Notes under the pieces: generated by a model
Databases searched by the model: none
Seen by the model: the letters and a program-made list of their open reading frames with translations, nothing else
What the model was told of the DNA's origin: nothing
Part shown: in pieces, positions 1-9,345 of the stretch
Numbering within the stretch: position 1 is the first letter of the stretch
Layout of the letters: every line of letters begins with the position of its first letter
Translations under genes and position numbers: made by a program
Source of the DNA: Nitrospirota bacterium
GTDB taxonomy: Bacteria > Nitrospirota > 9FT-COMBO-42-15 > HDB-SIOI813
Direction of reading: 5' to 3'
DNA length: 64,000 nucleotides
Assembly: GCA_020851375.1 (NCBI GenBank)
Contig: JADZCV010000010.1
Span: 20,814 to 84,813 of the forward strand

Positions 1-131
1 TCGTTGCTCGCCCTTTTTTGTGTAATGATGATACACGCTTAAGGTTCCGTGGAATACAGAACATTATAACTACTCAATTTACAACAATAAATTCTGTATA
101 TCTTTTATACAGCCGGTTGTATAAATACCCC

Positions 132-160
132 TTGACCCTTGTTTTGCAATAATATAGGAT
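132..160 (+). promoter_or_regulatory. Putative sigma-70-type promoter
   Basis: TTGACC at 132-137 and TAGGAT at 155-160 are separated by 17 bases in an AT-rich stretch. This would start transcription about 25-30 bases before the ATG at 195. It is the best promoter-like match in the first 194 bases, which otherwise hold nothing I recognise. Confidence 0.4.
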
Positions 161-194
161 AATCCTAAATAATAATGACTTTTAAGGAGAAATT

Positions 195-581
195 ATGATG
201 AAGATTACCAGGGCTGTTGCATTGTCTGTATTGATCGCTTTCGCTTCTTTTATATTTGCACCTTCTGATGCCAGATCAGAAGAAAATGGCATGAGGACTA
301 TCTTCATGGATACATTCTATGGTATGGCTGCCGGGGCCCTTATAGCCTCTGCAGTATCGCTGACGCAGGATGACCCGGATTGGGGCGGCAATGTCGGCAC
401 CGGCGCTGCAATAGGTGGAATTGCAGGGGCCATCTTTGGCGTCGCATCTGAGGTGAGATATGTGGCTACTGTCAACAAAGGCAGCTTAACAGTAAGTTTA
501 CCATCTGTAAGTGTAGTAGCTGACAACAAAACAGGAGGACAACCACTCTACACAGCCGGGATTTTTAAGTATAAGTTTTAA
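195..581 (+). CDS. Small exported protein with glycine-zipper segment, function unknown
   Basis: I do not recognise this 128-residue protein. Residues 1-28 look like a Sec signal peptide: a Lys and Arg, a hydrophobic core, and a likely cut near DARS. Residues about 42-80 are rich in Gly and Ala with two runs of small residues (GMAAGALIASA and GTGAAIGGIAGAIFG), as in glycine-zipper hairpins that lie in membranes. The last third is polar and ends in KYKF; a terminal Phe is common in outer-membrane proteins. AAGGAG lies 5 bases before the first of two adjacent ATG codons. The rhomboid gene follows after 24 bases, so the two may be co-transcribed. Envelope location is inference. Confidence 0.7.
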   Translation: MMKITRAVALSVLIAFASFIFAPSDARSEENGMRTIFMDTFYGMAAGALIASAVSLTQDDPDWGGNVGTGAAIGGIAGAIFGVASEVRYVATVNKGSLTVSLPSVSVVADNKTGGQPLYTAGIFKYKF

Positions 582-605
582 GCTGTATGCTTCCGATAGA
601 CTAAC

Positions 606-1277
606 ATGATTCCTTTAAAGGATGATAACCCAACCGGTAGTTTCCCCATTGTAACCATAGGTCTGATTGCATTAAACATCGTCATATTCGTCTACGAAAT
701 ATCTATAGGGCCGCAACTTGAGTCTTTCCTGAATACGTATGGCGCAAAACCGCTTTATATCATAAACATGTCAGCGCCTCCAGGACACCCACCCCCCTAT
801 CTGACCATATTTTCATCCATGTTTCTTCATGGCGGCTTTTTTCATGTAGCCGGCAATATGCTCTACCTCTGGATTTTCGGGAACAACATAGAAGACTCAA
901 TGGGGCATTTTAAATTTATAATCTTCTATTTGATCAGCGGAATAGCTGCAGTCTATATCTTTACTTTTGTAAACCCGGATTCTACGGTACCTATGGTTGG
1001 GGCAAGCGGAGCCATCTCCGGTGTCCTTGGCGCCTACCTCGTCCTGTTCCCCCGGGCAAAGGTGCTGACACTTGTGCCGTTTGGTTTCTATATGCAGGTA
1101 ATAAAGGTTCCTGCAGTATTCGTTTTAGGTTTGTGGATATTCGTGCAGATACTAAATGGGATGATAACCGGAGGCAGGGGAGGCGGGGTCGCCTGGTTTG
1201 CACATATAGGAGGCTTCCTTGCCGGGGTCCTGCTTGTCGGACTGTTCAAAAAGAGAGGTCACACAGAAGCCTATTAA
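606..1277 (+). CDS. Rhomboid family intramembrane serine protease
   Basis: A 223-residue polytopic membrane protein of the rhomboid family (peptidase S54), which cleaves transmembrane segments of other proteins within the membrane. The catalytic serine sits in GASG (Ser134) and the partner histidine is His200 in AHIGGFLAG. The conserved HGGFFHVAGN loop/TM2 motif at about 75-84 is also present. Six hydrophobic segments can be seen, the bacterial core fold, with no extra cytoplasmic domain. It lies directly before a lipoprotein gene and shortly before the type II secretion operon. Some rhomboids (rhombosortases) process C-terminal anchors of type II secretion substrates, but this protein looks like a general rhomboid, so its target is unknown. 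Confidence 0.93.
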   Translation: MIPLKDDNPTGSFPIVTIGLIALNIVIFVYEISIGPQLESFLNTYGAKPLYIINMSAPPGHPPPYLTIFSSMFLHGGFFHVAGNMLYLWIFGNNIEDSMGHFKFIIFYLISGIAAVYIFTFVNPDSTVPMVGASGAISGVLGAYLVLFPRAKVLTLVPFGFYMQVIKVPAVFVLGLWIFVQILNGMITGGRGGGVAWFAHIGGFLAGVLLVGLFKKRGHTEAY

Positions 1278-1295
1278 TCAAAGGAGGATTTAAAG

Positions 1296-2114
1296 ATGAA
1301 AAGGGCATTTCTATATTCATCCCTGATAATAGTTCTGATGGCAGCATCAGGCTGCGGACAGAATATTCTCAAAGGGATGGAAGACAAGGAGACAGATGAC
1401 GCACAACAATACGCAGCCCTGAAGTCCCTTGACTCAGGAGATTTTCAGGCAGTATTGAGCGCATGTGATAAAGGGGCTGCTGATCCTCTGGATTGTTCTG
1501 CCGCTGCCCTCGGCGCTGCAGGGCTTGACCCGCTTGATGTGGCCCGGCAACTAAACGGCCTTATTGACTCTGCCACTACAGGAGACATTAGTGCCATCGG
1601 CTCACTGTCCGGCCTTGATCCCTCGTACCTCGATGAGATATACAAAGCAAATGTACAGTTGGCCGAAAAATGTGAAGCCGGCAGTGAAGCTGCATGTTCA
1701 CAACTCGTGATTACATCTGTTGCAGAGGTAGTCATTGCCTTAGCCCAGGTTGGCGAAAATGATGTGGATGTAACTGACGGAATAAGCGCTGCTGATGCTG
1801 ATACAATAGCCGGTTTGATTGCCTCTTCTCCAACCGTCCTGGTAGACACTGATGGTGACGGCACCCTTGATCCCACACCAATACTTGATGTCATAGAAAG
1901 AGACGCGCTGTACATAATAAACAACATCAATGACTCCCCCTTTGGGGACACAGACGGCGACGGAACGGCAGATACTGAACTGGGACAGGTCATCGAAGAC
2001 CAGATAGAGGCTATTGGCGGGGCAGACTGCACTGCCGGAAGCGCAACCTGTCAGGTCACTGCAGCAGAACTGGAGAGCTACCTTCAGAACCAGTATGGGA
2101 CAAGCGGCCCATAG
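1296..2114 (+). CDS. Lipoprotein with EF-hand/thrombospondin-like calcium loops
   Basis: The N-terminus ends in a lipobox (AASGC, Cys20), so this 272-residue protein is predicted to be lipidated and held in the envelope. The body is mostly short acidic helices. Two Asp-rich loops, DTDGDGTLDPTP (about 185-196) and DTDGDGTADTELG (about 219-231), fit the DxDxDG calcium-binding pattern of EF-hand and thrombospondin type 3 repeats. Several cysteines (DKGAADPLDC, CEAGSEAAC, ADCTAGSATC) may pair as disulfides. AAGGAGGA lies just before the ATG. Spacing of 18 bases from the rhomboid gene and 47 to the next suggests one transcript. I cannot name the family. Confidence 0.8.
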   Translation: MKRAFLYSSLIIVLMAASGCGQNILKGMEDKETDDAQQYAALKSLDSGDFQAVLSACDKGAADPLDCSAAALGAAGLDPLDVARQLNGLIDSATTGDISAIGSLSGLDPSYLDEIYKANVQLAEKCEAGSEAACSQLVITSVAEVVIALAQVGENDVDVTDGISAADADTIAGLIASSPTVLVDTDGDGTLDPTPILDVIERDALYIINNINDSPFGDTDGDGTADTELGQVIEDQIEAIGGADCTAGSATCQVTAAELESYLQNQYGTSGP

Positions 2115-2161
2115 GGACGTTTCAGGCAAAGGGACATGTATATTTATCAGGGGGAAATCAA

Positions 2162-3283
2162 ATGGTAAAGAAATTATTATCTCTATGTATATCACTGCTG
2201 TTCATTGTCACTCTGATGGGCGGGGCTGCTGCTTTTGGCGCTGCGGCATCTTTTAATGATTATCCATTCCTGTATAAAGGCCTGCGCAGCCTTGGAATGG
2301 GAAGCACATATACGGCAGTAGGCCGGGATGCCGAGGCATTATTCTATAACCCGGCGACACTCTATGACATGGGTTTTCAGCTTCATATATTCGACCCGGT
2401 TGCAGAGATTGATTCAGGTGTCACTGATATGGCGCAGGATGTACTGGATGCGATGGACCTTGATACCGAAAAGGAGAGGTCTGATGCATTATTTGACATT
2501 ATTGACAGGCATCAGGGGGAACCCCTTCACGTCCGTATATCATTTTTCCCTCATGCCGCTGTAAGGAATTTTGCCGTTGGTGTGCTCGGACAGGGAAGGG
2601 CTGACATAAAGCTGCACTCCCCGCTCTCTTCTGCAGGGGCCGTGGAATTTCACGGCGGGTATGAGTATGGTCCCGTAGCCGGATTTTCAATAGAACTGCC
2701 TGTGCCTGGACTGCGGGTTGGCGCCGGGGCAAAATATATAGCACGCTCATGGTTTAACAAGAATTTTACCATTGCAGACATAGCCAGTGAGAGTTTTGAC
2801 TTTGACAAGGAAAAGATTGACAAATCTGACATCAGTCTTGACCTGGGCGTCCTCTATAACCTGCCGCTGCCCGTCATTCAGAAAATCAAGCCACAGGTTG
2901 GCCTGTCAGTCCTTGATATTACTGACCTCGATTTTGGTGATGGAGGCAGGATACCGCAGAGAGTTAATCTCGGCATATCAATTCAACCAAAGGTACCGCT
3001 TGCTTCCTCATGCATCCTGGCCCTTGACTATCAGGACATCTCAAAGGCATTTGAACAGGATGACAGCTTTGGCAAAAGGCTCCATGCAGGGGCTGAGCTG
3101 GGCTTTTTGAAGAACCATTTCATCCTGCGGGGCGGACTCAACGGGGGATATCCGGCCTTCGGTGCAGAGGTTGACATATGGCTGCTTAAGGTAAGCTACG
3201 CCAATTATACAGAAGAGATAGGGGTTTATGCTGGACAGGATGAAGACAAGCGCCAGGCCCTGCAGTTGATCATGGGCTGGTAA
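2162..3283 (+). CDS. Outer-membrane beta-barrel protein, PorV/TraF-like
   Basis: A 373-residue protein with a signal peptide (about 1-25) followed by the motif RSLGMGSTYTAVGRDAEALFYNPA. This is the N-terminal hallmark of FadL-fold barrels in the PorV/UPF0164/TraF_2 group, where an N-terminal stretch plugs the barrel. The rest alternates hydrophobic and polar residues as amphipathic strands, and the protein ends in MGW with the terminal aromatic residue typical of outer-membrane insertion. A GGGGGAAA ribosome site precedes the ATG. It is the last gene before the type II secretion operon. A role in export or surface attachment is possible but not shown. Confidence 0.75.
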   Translation: MVKKLLSLCISLLFIVTLMGGAAAFGAAASFNDYPFLYKGLRSLGMGSTYTAVGRDAEALFYNPATLYDMGFQLHIFDPVAEIDSGVTDMAQDVLDAMDLDTEKERSDALFDIIDRHQGEPLHVRISFFPHAAVRNFAVGVLGQGRADIKLHSPLSSAGAVEFHGGYEYGPVAGFSIELPVPGLRVGAGAKYIARSWFNKNFTIADIASESFDFDKEKIDKSDISLDLGVLYNLPLPVIQKIKPQVGLSVLDITDLDFGDGGRIPQRVNLGISIQPKVPLASSCILALDYQDISKAFEQDDSFGKRLHAGAELGFLKNHFILRGGLNGGYPAFGAEVDIWLLKVSYANYTEEIGVYAGQDEDKRQALQLIMGW

Positions 3284-3311
3284 GAAGCGATGACAAAGGG
3301 GTGGGGTTCTA

Positions 3312-3341
3312 TTGACTTTCACCACTTTTCTATTGTAATAT
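3312..3341 (+). promoter_or_regulatory. Putative promoter of the type II secretion operon
   Basis: TTGACT (3312-3317) and TAATAT (3336-3341) are separated by 18 bases. The predicted start site would be only about 6-8 bases before the gspC ATG at 3355, and no clear Shine-Dalgarno is seen, so translation may be nearly leaderless. The same two hexamers occur upstream of uppS (44106-44134). Confidence 0.4.
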
Positions 3342-3354
3342 CTCGGAATATGAG

Positions 3355-4233
3355 ATGAAAAACTATTTCATACCGTTTAACTTACTTATCCTGGCCACAG
3401 GTGTTTTCTTTATAACTCATATAGTTATTTTCAGGATAGCGCAGGAGATTGAACCCCCTTTTTCAAAAGGGTATTCAGCAGGGCCCCTTGTCACCGGTGT
3501 AAAGGAAACCAAATCCATTGAGATGTATAAGGCTATCCTTGACAGGAACATTTTTAAATCAAAGACCTTAGCCGAGCTTCTGGCGCCTTCCTCAAGATCA
3601 TCAGGCATAACAAAGGAAGAAAAACAGGTAGTCCCGATACGCCTCATTGGCACAGTAGCCGGCGATGACAACTTTGCCTATGCCATTATTGAAGACCCGT
3701 TTCAAAAGGCACACAAGATATTCAGGATAAACGATACGATTACCCCGGGCGTCAGGCTTGCAGATATCAGCAGGAGCAGGATTACAATAGAACGAGACGG
3801 GCAGAGAGAGGATGTTGAAATTGCATCGCCGGATGCCATGGCCTCACAGCGGACAGCTTCACCACCGGCTCCACGTCCTGCTTTCCCTGCGGCCCCTCAG
3901 GACACGCCACAGCAGGGCACCATGCTTATTGAGAGGGAGGCCGTAGCAGCGGCAACAGAAGATATGAACAAACTGCTTACCCAGGCACGCCTCGTGCCAA
4001 ATTTTACGGGAGGGGCAGCCGACGGATTCAGGATTTTCTCTATAGTTCCCGGCAGTATATTCGACAAGGCAGGTCTCAGAAACGGCGACATTTTGTATGG
4101 GATTAACGGAACAGAACTCAAAGACCCGGAAAAGGCATTTCAGGTATATCAGATGCTTAAGGATAATGACCGTTTTGTAATTGACCTCGTACGAGCCGGA
4201 CAGAAGATGACTTTAAACTACGAGATCAGGTAG
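3355..4233 (+). CDS. gspC: Type II secretion inner-membrane protein GspC
   Basis: GspC links the inner-membrane assembly platform to the secretin in the periplasm. The 292 residues show one N-terminal transmembrane helix (about 8-28), a homology region (about 90-165, including PIRLIGTVAGDDNFAYAIIE) that in the family contacts the N0 domain of GspD, a Pro/Ala-rich linker (about 178-195), and a C-terminal PDZ domain (about 205-292). The PDZ loop reads GLRNGDILYGINGTEL. It is the first gene of the operon; gspD follows after a short gap. The PDZ version (rather than coiled-coil) fits many Proteobacteria-type systems. Confidence 0.9.
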   Translation: MKNYFIPFNLLILATGVFFITHIVIFRIAQEIEPPFSKGYSAGPLVTGVKETKSIEMYKAILDRNIFKSKTLAELLAPSSRSSGITKEEKQVVPIRLIGTVAGDDNFAYAIIEDPFQKAHKIFRINDTITPGVRLADISRSRITIERDGQREDVEIASPDAMASQRTASPPAPRPAFPAAPQDTPQQGTMLIEREAVAAATEDMNKLLTQARLVPNFTGGAADGFRIFSIVPGSIFDKAGLRNGDILYGINGTELKDPEKAFQVYQMLKDNDRFVIDLVRAGQKMTLNYEIR

Positions 4234-4243
4234 GAGGTGTAAT

Positions 4244-6295
4244 CTGAAAATTTTGCAATTTCGGCTGTTGACGTGCTCTATTGTTCCCGCATTGTTGCTT
4301 ATTGCATCCCAGACATTGCATGCTCAGATGAGCCCTCCTTTCCCTCCTATGTTTCTTGAAGAACAGACAGCAGGTACAGAGGGGACCATTTTGCAGGGGT
4401 CTGAGGGGACCTCGGCTGTCCAGCAGCGGATCATGCCGCGTGCAATAGCGCCCCGAGCCCTCCCCCCACCTGCATCAGCCCCTTCTCCAGCTGCTGAGCC
4501 GCCTGCGCCTGACGGTCAGTCCGGCAGCCCGTACAGCCTGAAACCTCCTGTATTAATAAAGGGCCGGGACATGGGGGCAGCCAAAGCGCCGGAGGCTGAA
4601 GCCCCGGGTACAGAGGATATCGCATCACCAGCAGCCCCCCCGCAATTGCCTTCAGGCAAACGCTCTGCTGCAAAGGGCGGCGACAGGATGGTAACCCTCG
4701 ACTTCAACAACGTTGACCTTCAGACGTTCGTGAAATTTATCAGTGAACTTACGGGCAAGAACTTTGTGCTGGATGAAAAGGTGCAGGGAAAGGTTACTGT
4801 AATATCACCGACGAAGATATCAGTTGATGAGGCTTATCAGGTATTTCTTACTGTCCTTGATATGAAGGGATTTACAGCAGTAGGTGAAAACAAGGTAATA
4901 AAGTTATTTCCGTCACGAGAAGCCAAACAGAGCGGTGTAAGCATAGTTACCGCTGATAAACCGCTACCTCAGGACGAAAATTATGAGACGCGTGTAATGC
5001 GGCTTAATTACATCAGCGCCTCCGAGATATCAAGGCTGATTGCGCCCCTTATATCCAAAGATGGTTCAAGCATCCCCTACCCGCAGACTAATACACTGAT
5101 ACTTACTGATATCAAGAGCAATATGGCAAAGGTCCTGGAGTTAATTACTGAGCTGGACAAGGAGCCTCCAAAGGGAAAGGGCGGTATATATGTGTACTAC
5201 CTCCAGAATGCAAGCGCAGAGGAGATGTCAAAGGTGCTCGCTACCCTGACGAGCAAGGCCCCGCCACGGGCTGCTGCGGCTGCACAAACGCCGCAGGATA
5301 CCACTGTCCACTTCGAGGGCGGGATATCCGTCACTGCTGACAAGGCGACCAACTCCCTGATAATAATGGCATCACCCGAGGACTACGAACGCATTAAGTC
5401 TATCATAGAACGGCTTGATATCAGGCGCAAACAGGTCTATGTCGAAGCTGCCATAGTAGAGATGGGAGTTGACAAGGCGCGTGAAATCGGAATGGAGTGG
5501 AGAAGCACGGCGAATGTAAAATCCGGAGAGACTATGTTTGTGGGAGGTACTGCCCTTGCGCCGCCAGGGGCTGGAATAACCAGTTTTTCCGTAAACCCGC
5601 TCAGCGTCAGCGGCCTCGTGGCTGCCGGTGTGCATGGCTTCCTTCCTGACGGAACTACCCTGAATGTGGGCGCCCTTGTAAGGCTCTTTCAGGCTGACTC
5701 TGATGTAAATGTCCTCTCAACCCCAAATATACTCACACTGGATAATCAGGAGGCGAAGATCATCGTCGGTCAGAATGTTCCATTTATAACAGGGGTGAGC
5801 CAGACAGCAGGAGGCAATGTCCAGGCCACGATTGAAAGGAAGGATGTCGGTATCCAGCTGAAGATTACCCCGCACACAACAGAGAGCGACCTTGTTAAAC
5901 TCGATATATATCAGGAAATATCAAGCCTGAGCGGCAGTATCCCGGTCGGTACAGATCAGGAGGTACCGATAACAAACAAGAGGTCTGCCGAGACCTCTGT
6001 TATGATACGGGATCAGGAAACCATAGTGATAGCGGGTCTCATTAAAGACGATGTCACGATAACGGAAAGAAAAGTTCCGCTCCTTGGCGATATACCGCTC
6101 CTCGGCTATCTCTTCAAGTATGAGGGCAGGAAAAAGTCAAAGACAAACCTTATGATCTTCCTCACCCCTCACATAATCAAAGAAGTTGAGACACTGGAGG
6201 AGATAAGCCGGGATAAGAGAAAGACAGGCGAGGCATTCAGGAAAAAATATAAATTTGATATCAAAGATAATTTCATCCTAAATCCGCCGGAATAG
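4244..6295 (+). CDS. gspD: Type II secretion secretin GspD
   Basis: GspD forms the outer-membrane channel of the secreton. A signal peptide ending near LHAQ is followed by a long Pro/Ala-rich linker (to about residue 145). Then come the N0 domain (from VTLDFNNVDLQTFVKFI, about 149), the N1-N3 repeats, and the C-terminal secretin domain with the signature VPLLGDIPLLGYLF at about 611-624. Start choice: AGGAGG at 4232-4237 is 6 bases from an in-frame CTG at 4244, which would give MKILQFRLL, a normal charged signal-peptide start. The first conventional start, TTG at 4253, is 15 bases from AGGAGG and lacks the Lys. I therefore favour the CTG. Confidence 0.93.
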   Translation: MKILQFRLLTCSIVPALLLIASQTLHAQMSPPFPPMFLEEQTAGTEGTILQGSEGTSAVQQRIMPRAIAPRALPPPASAPSPAAEPPAPDGQSGSPYSLKPPVLIKGRDMGAAKAPEAEAPGTEDIASPAAPPQLPSGKRSAAKGGDRMVTLDFNNVDLQTFVKFISELTGKNFVLDEKVQGKVTVISPTKISVDEAYQVFLTVLDMKGFTAVGENKVIKLFPSREAKQSGVSIVTADKPLPQDENYETRVMRLNYISASEISRLIAPLISKDGSSIPYPQTNTLILTDIKSNMAKVLELITELDKEPPKGKGGIYVYYLQNASAEEMSKVLATLTSKAPPRAAAAAQTPQDTTVHFEGGISVTADKATNSLIIMASPEDYERIKSIIERLDIRRKQVYVEAAIVEMGVDKAREIGMEWRSTANVKSGETMFVGGTALAPPGAGITSFSVNPLSVSGLVAAGVHGFLPDGTTLNVGALVRLFQADSDVNVLSTPNILTLDNQEAKIIVGQNVPFITGVSQTAGGNVQATIERKDVGIQLKITPHTTESDLVKLDIYQEISSLSGSIPVGTDQEVPITNKRSAETSVMIRDQETIVIAGLIKDDVTITERKVPLLGDIPLLGYLFKYEGRKKSKTNLMIFLTPHIIKEVETLEEISRDKRKTGEAFRKKYKFDIKDNFILNPPE

Positions 6296-6297
6296 TC

Positions 6298-8001
6298 ATG
6301 ACAAGAAAGAGGGAACTGTTAGGAGACATCTTGCGGAACATATCCTCTATCGGGGATGGCGAGATAGAGGAATGCCTTAATATCCAGCGTGAAAAAGGCG
6401 GCCGGATCGGCGAAATACTCGTTCATACAAAACATGTACGGGAGACCGACCTTCTGCGGGCATTAAGCCTCCAGTTCCATTTACCATATCTGCAGAATCT
6501 GACAGAAGAAGAGATAGATAAGGAGCTGGTCTCATCAGTGCCAATATCGTTCCTTAAACGGCATGTCATGATCCCCTTCCGCAAAGAGAACAGTACGGTA
6601 AGAGTAGCCATATCCGACCCATTGAATATTACTCCGATAGACGACATAAGGACATATCTGGGATCTGATATCGAATTGTTCCTGACCGAATCTATCACGA
6701 TCCTGAATGCCATAAACATGGCATACGAAACACACAAGGAAGCGGCAGAGCAGGTTATCGAAGATCTCGGTGATGAAGCTCTCGCTGCAGGTCTGGATGA
6801 GCCTATAGATCTCATTGACGCAGTTGATGAAGCCCCGATTATCAAACTCATTAATTCACTGCTCTTCAGGTCGGTAAAGGACAGGGCGAGTGATATCCAT
6901 TTTGAACCTTTTGAGCGGGACATAGCAGTACGGTTCAGGATTGACGGAGTCCTCCATAATATCCTTTCACTGCCAAAGAGATTTCAACCCAGTGTGGCCT
7001 CAAGAATAAAGATTATGGCCTCTTTGAACATTGCAGAAAAACGCCTTCCGCAGGATGGAAGGATCGGCCTGAAGATTGCAGGCAAGGACATTGATGTGCG
7101 CGTCTCCATTATCCCCACATCCTTTGGAGAACGGATTGTAATGAGGCTTCTGGATAAGTCAGGCTATCTCCTCAGGCTCAGGGATATCGGCCTTTCCAAT
7201 GACATACTGCACAAATTTGAAAAACTGATTCACCTGTCTCACGGTATCATTCTCGTCACAGGGCCTACAGGCAGCGGCAAGACCACTACTCTCTATGCCG
7301 CCCTCATGGAAATCAATTCTCCGGACAAGAATATAATTACTATCGAGGACCCCGTGGAATATCAGATAAAGGGTATTGGCCAGATGCAGGTAAACCCCAA
7401 GATAGAACTGACGTTTGCAAAAGGATTAAGGTCCATACTCCGTCAGGACCCTGATGTAATCATGGTAGGTGAGATCAGGGACCTTGAGACATCTGAAATA
7501 GCAATTCAGGCCTCACTGACCGGACACCTTGTCTTCAGCACGCTGCATACGAATGACTCGGCCGGGGCAGTCACAAGGCTTATTGATATGGGAATTGAGC
7601 CGTTCCTTGTTTCATCATCAGTTGTTGCTATAGCTGCCCAGAGGCTCATAAGGCTTCTCTGTCCGGTCTGCAAAAAGGAATACACCCCTTCCAGGCCGGA
7701 GCTCGAAGAGCTGGGGATTGATTCACATCAGTTATCCGGACGCCATATTTATGCTGCTGAAGGATGTGACAAGTGTATGCACACCGGCTACAGAGGACGC
7801 ACAGGTATATACGAGATACTTCTTGTAAATGATGAGATCAGGGGACTTATTCAGCAAAACGTCAACTCCCAGATAATCAAGAATAAGGCTATAGAAGGGG
7901 GTATGATAACCCTCAGACGGGACGGCGCTTCAAAGGTGCTTGCAGGACTCACAAGCATTGAAGAGGTGTCAAGGGTGACTCAGGAAGATATTGTTGAATA
8001 A
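6298..8001 (+). CDS. gspE: Type II secretion ATPase GspE
   Basis: A cytoplasmic hexameric ATPase that drives pseudopilus assembly. The order is an N-terminal MshEN/GspE-N domain (about 1-150), then the ATPase core with Walker A GPTGSGKTT at 322-330. The Asp box follows (ITIEDPVEYQ), then Walker B with DPDVIMVGEIRD and the His box TGHLVFSTLHTND. A C-terminal zinc finger has two CxxC pairs, CPVC and CDKC, separated by about 30 residues. The length, 567, is typical. The ATG lies 2 bases after the gspD stop, so the two are probably translationally coupled. All catalytic motifs are intact. Confidence 0.96.
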   Translation: MTRKRELLGDILRNISSIGDGEIEECLNIQREKGGRIGEILVHTKHVRETDLLRALSLQFHLPYLQNLTEEEIDKELVSSVPISFLKRHVMIPFRKENSTVRVAISDPLNITPIDDIRTYLGSDIELFLTESITILNAINMAYETHKEAAEQVIEDLGDEALAAGLDEPIDLIDAVDEAPIIKLINSLLFRSVKDRASDIHFEPFERDIAVRFRIDGVLHNILSLPKRFQPSVASRIKIMASLNIAEKRLPQDGRIGLKIAGKDIDVRVSIIPTSFGERIVMRLLDKSGYLLRLRDIGLSNDILHKFEKLIHLSHGIILVTGPTGSGKTTTLYAALMEINSPDKNIITIEDPVEYQIKGIGQMQVNPKIELTFAKGLRSILRQDPDVIMVGEIRDLETSEIAIQASLTGHLVFSTLHTNDSAGAVTRLIDMGIEPFLVSSSVVAIAAQRLIRLLCPVCKKEYTPSRPELEELGIDSHQLSGRHIYAAEGCDKCMHTGYRGRTGIYEILLVNDEIRGLIQQNVNSQIIKNKAIEGGMITLRRDGASKVLAGLTSIEEVSRVTQEDIVE

Positions 8002-8019
8002 TAGAGGTAGATAGAGATT

Positions 8020-8091
8020 GAAGACTGAAGACTGAAGACTGAAGACCGAAGACTGAAGGCTGAAGGAAAGAATGACCTTCAGCCTTCAGTC
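8020..8091 (+). repeat. GAAGACT heptamer array ending in a 16-bp hairpin
   Basis: From 8020 to 8061 there are six consecutive 7-base units: GAAGACT three times, GAAGACC, GAAGACT, GAAGGCT, then a partial GAAGG. The last two and a bit units (8051-8066) are exactly reverse-complementary to 8076-8091 around a 9-base loop. There is no T-run after it, so it is not a standard terminator. It lies between gspE and gspF and could modulate read-through or message stability. Confidence 0.85.
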
Positions 8092-8122
8092 TATATCACC
8101 TTAAGTTGCTTTTGTTATTACT

Positions 8123-9343
8123 ATGCCTGTATTCGAATATAAAGGACTTACAACTGACGGTAAAGATACCCACGGTTTTATTGATGCGGATAACAGCCAG
8201 GGTGCAAAACTCAAATTAAGAAAATCAGGCATCTTCCCAACAGAGGTATCTGAGGAGTCAGCCAGAAAGGCAGAGGAAGGACGATCCGCAGCCCTAAGTA
8301 TACTTAAACGGGTGAAGAAACAGGAGGTTACGGTCTTTACCCGCCAGCTCGCCACATTACTTACCGCAGGACTTCCGCTTATGGAGGGCCTGTCAGCCAC
8401 TATAGACCATGTTGACGATCCATTACTCAAAAGGACTATAACCAAGATACGTGAGGATGTCAGGGAAGGAAAATCTCTTGCAGAGGCAATGAGGACTCAT
8501 CCTAAGGTCTTTTCAGACCTCTATACCAATATGATACAGGCAGGCGAGGCAAGCGGGGCGCTTGATGTCGTCCTCGCACGCCTTGCTGATTTTCAGGAAA
8601 GCCAGGTAAGGCTCAGGAACAAGATCTGGGCGACCATGACATACCCTGTCATGATGCTGTTTATTGGCACCTGCGTCCTCGGATTCCTTTTCAGCTATGT
8701 CATACCGCAGGTCACAAAGGTATTCGAGGATACAGGACAGGCGCTGCCGCTCCCGACCCTCATACTTATTTCGATCAGCAGCTTCTTCAGGTCATACTGG
8801 TGGGCCGCAGGAAGCGGGATATTCATTCTGATATTTTCACTCGTCAGGTATGTAAAGACACCGGGGGGAAGGACTGCTTATGACAGGTTTATCCTGCGAA
8901 TGCCGCTGTTTGGCAAGATCGTCCGGCTGATAGCAATATCAAGATTTACAAGGACACTCAGTACGCTCCTCGCAAGCGGAATACCCCTCATTAACTCAAT
9001 GGATATTGTCAAGGCGGTAGTGAACAACACAGTATTGTCAAAAATAATAGAAGACGCAAAAGACCGGGTTAAAGAAGGAGAACCACTGTCAGAACCACTC
9101 AAAAGGAGCGGTGCATTCCCATCCATGGTTATACAGATGATGACAGCAGGCGAGAAGAGCGGAGAGCTTGAAGGGATGCTGGCCAAGGTGTCCGACGCGT
9201 ATGATAATGAGGTTGATACTACAGTATCCGGACTCACTGCCCTGCTGGAACCCATAATGGTGCTGTTCATGGGAGTGGTTGTGCTTTTTGTAGTGCTATC
9301 TATACTATTGCCGATTTTTGAGATGAGCCAGGTGGTAAGATGA
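8123..9343 (+). CDS. gspF: Type II secretion platform protein GspF
   Basis: GspF is the inner-membrane platform protein that couples the ATPase to pseudopilin insertion. The protein has 406 residues, a usual length. It opens with the family start MPVFEYKGLTTDGK, followed by two T2SSF domains, each with GLPLMEGL/GIPLINSMD-type motifs, and three hydrophobic membrane segments (about 172-196, 222-242, 375-398). The ATG at 8123 has no strong ribosome site, and a hairpin-forming repeat separates it from gspE. Confidence 0.95.
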   Translation: MPVFEYKGLTTDGKDTHGFIDADNSQGAKLKLRKSGIFPTEVSEESARKAEEGRSAALSILKRVKKQEVTVFTRQLATLLTAGLPLMEGLSATIDHVDDPLLKRTITKIREDVREGKSLAEAMRTHPKVFSDLYTNMIQAGEASGALDVVLARLADFQESQVRLRNKIWATMTYPVMMLFIGTCVLGFLFSYVIPQVTKVFEDTGQALPLPTLILISISSFFRSYWWAAGSGIFILIFSLVRYVKTPGGRTAYDRFILRMPLFGKIVRLIAISRFTRTLSTLLASGIPLINSMDIVKAVVNNTVLSKIIEDAKDRVKEGEPLSEPLKRSGAFPSMVIQMMTAGEKSGELEGMLAKVSDAYDNEVDTTVSGLTALLEPIMVLFMGVVVLFVVLSILLPIFEMSQVVR

Positions 9344-9345
9344 AA

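Noticed and set aside
1445..2032. A 195-residue minus-strand frame
   Set aside because: It is antisense to the lipoprotein gene, Ser-rich in a way typical of shadow frames, and lacks start context.
6423..6923. A 166-residue minus-strand frame
   Set aside because: It is antisense to gspE, which has all family motifs in the plus strand.
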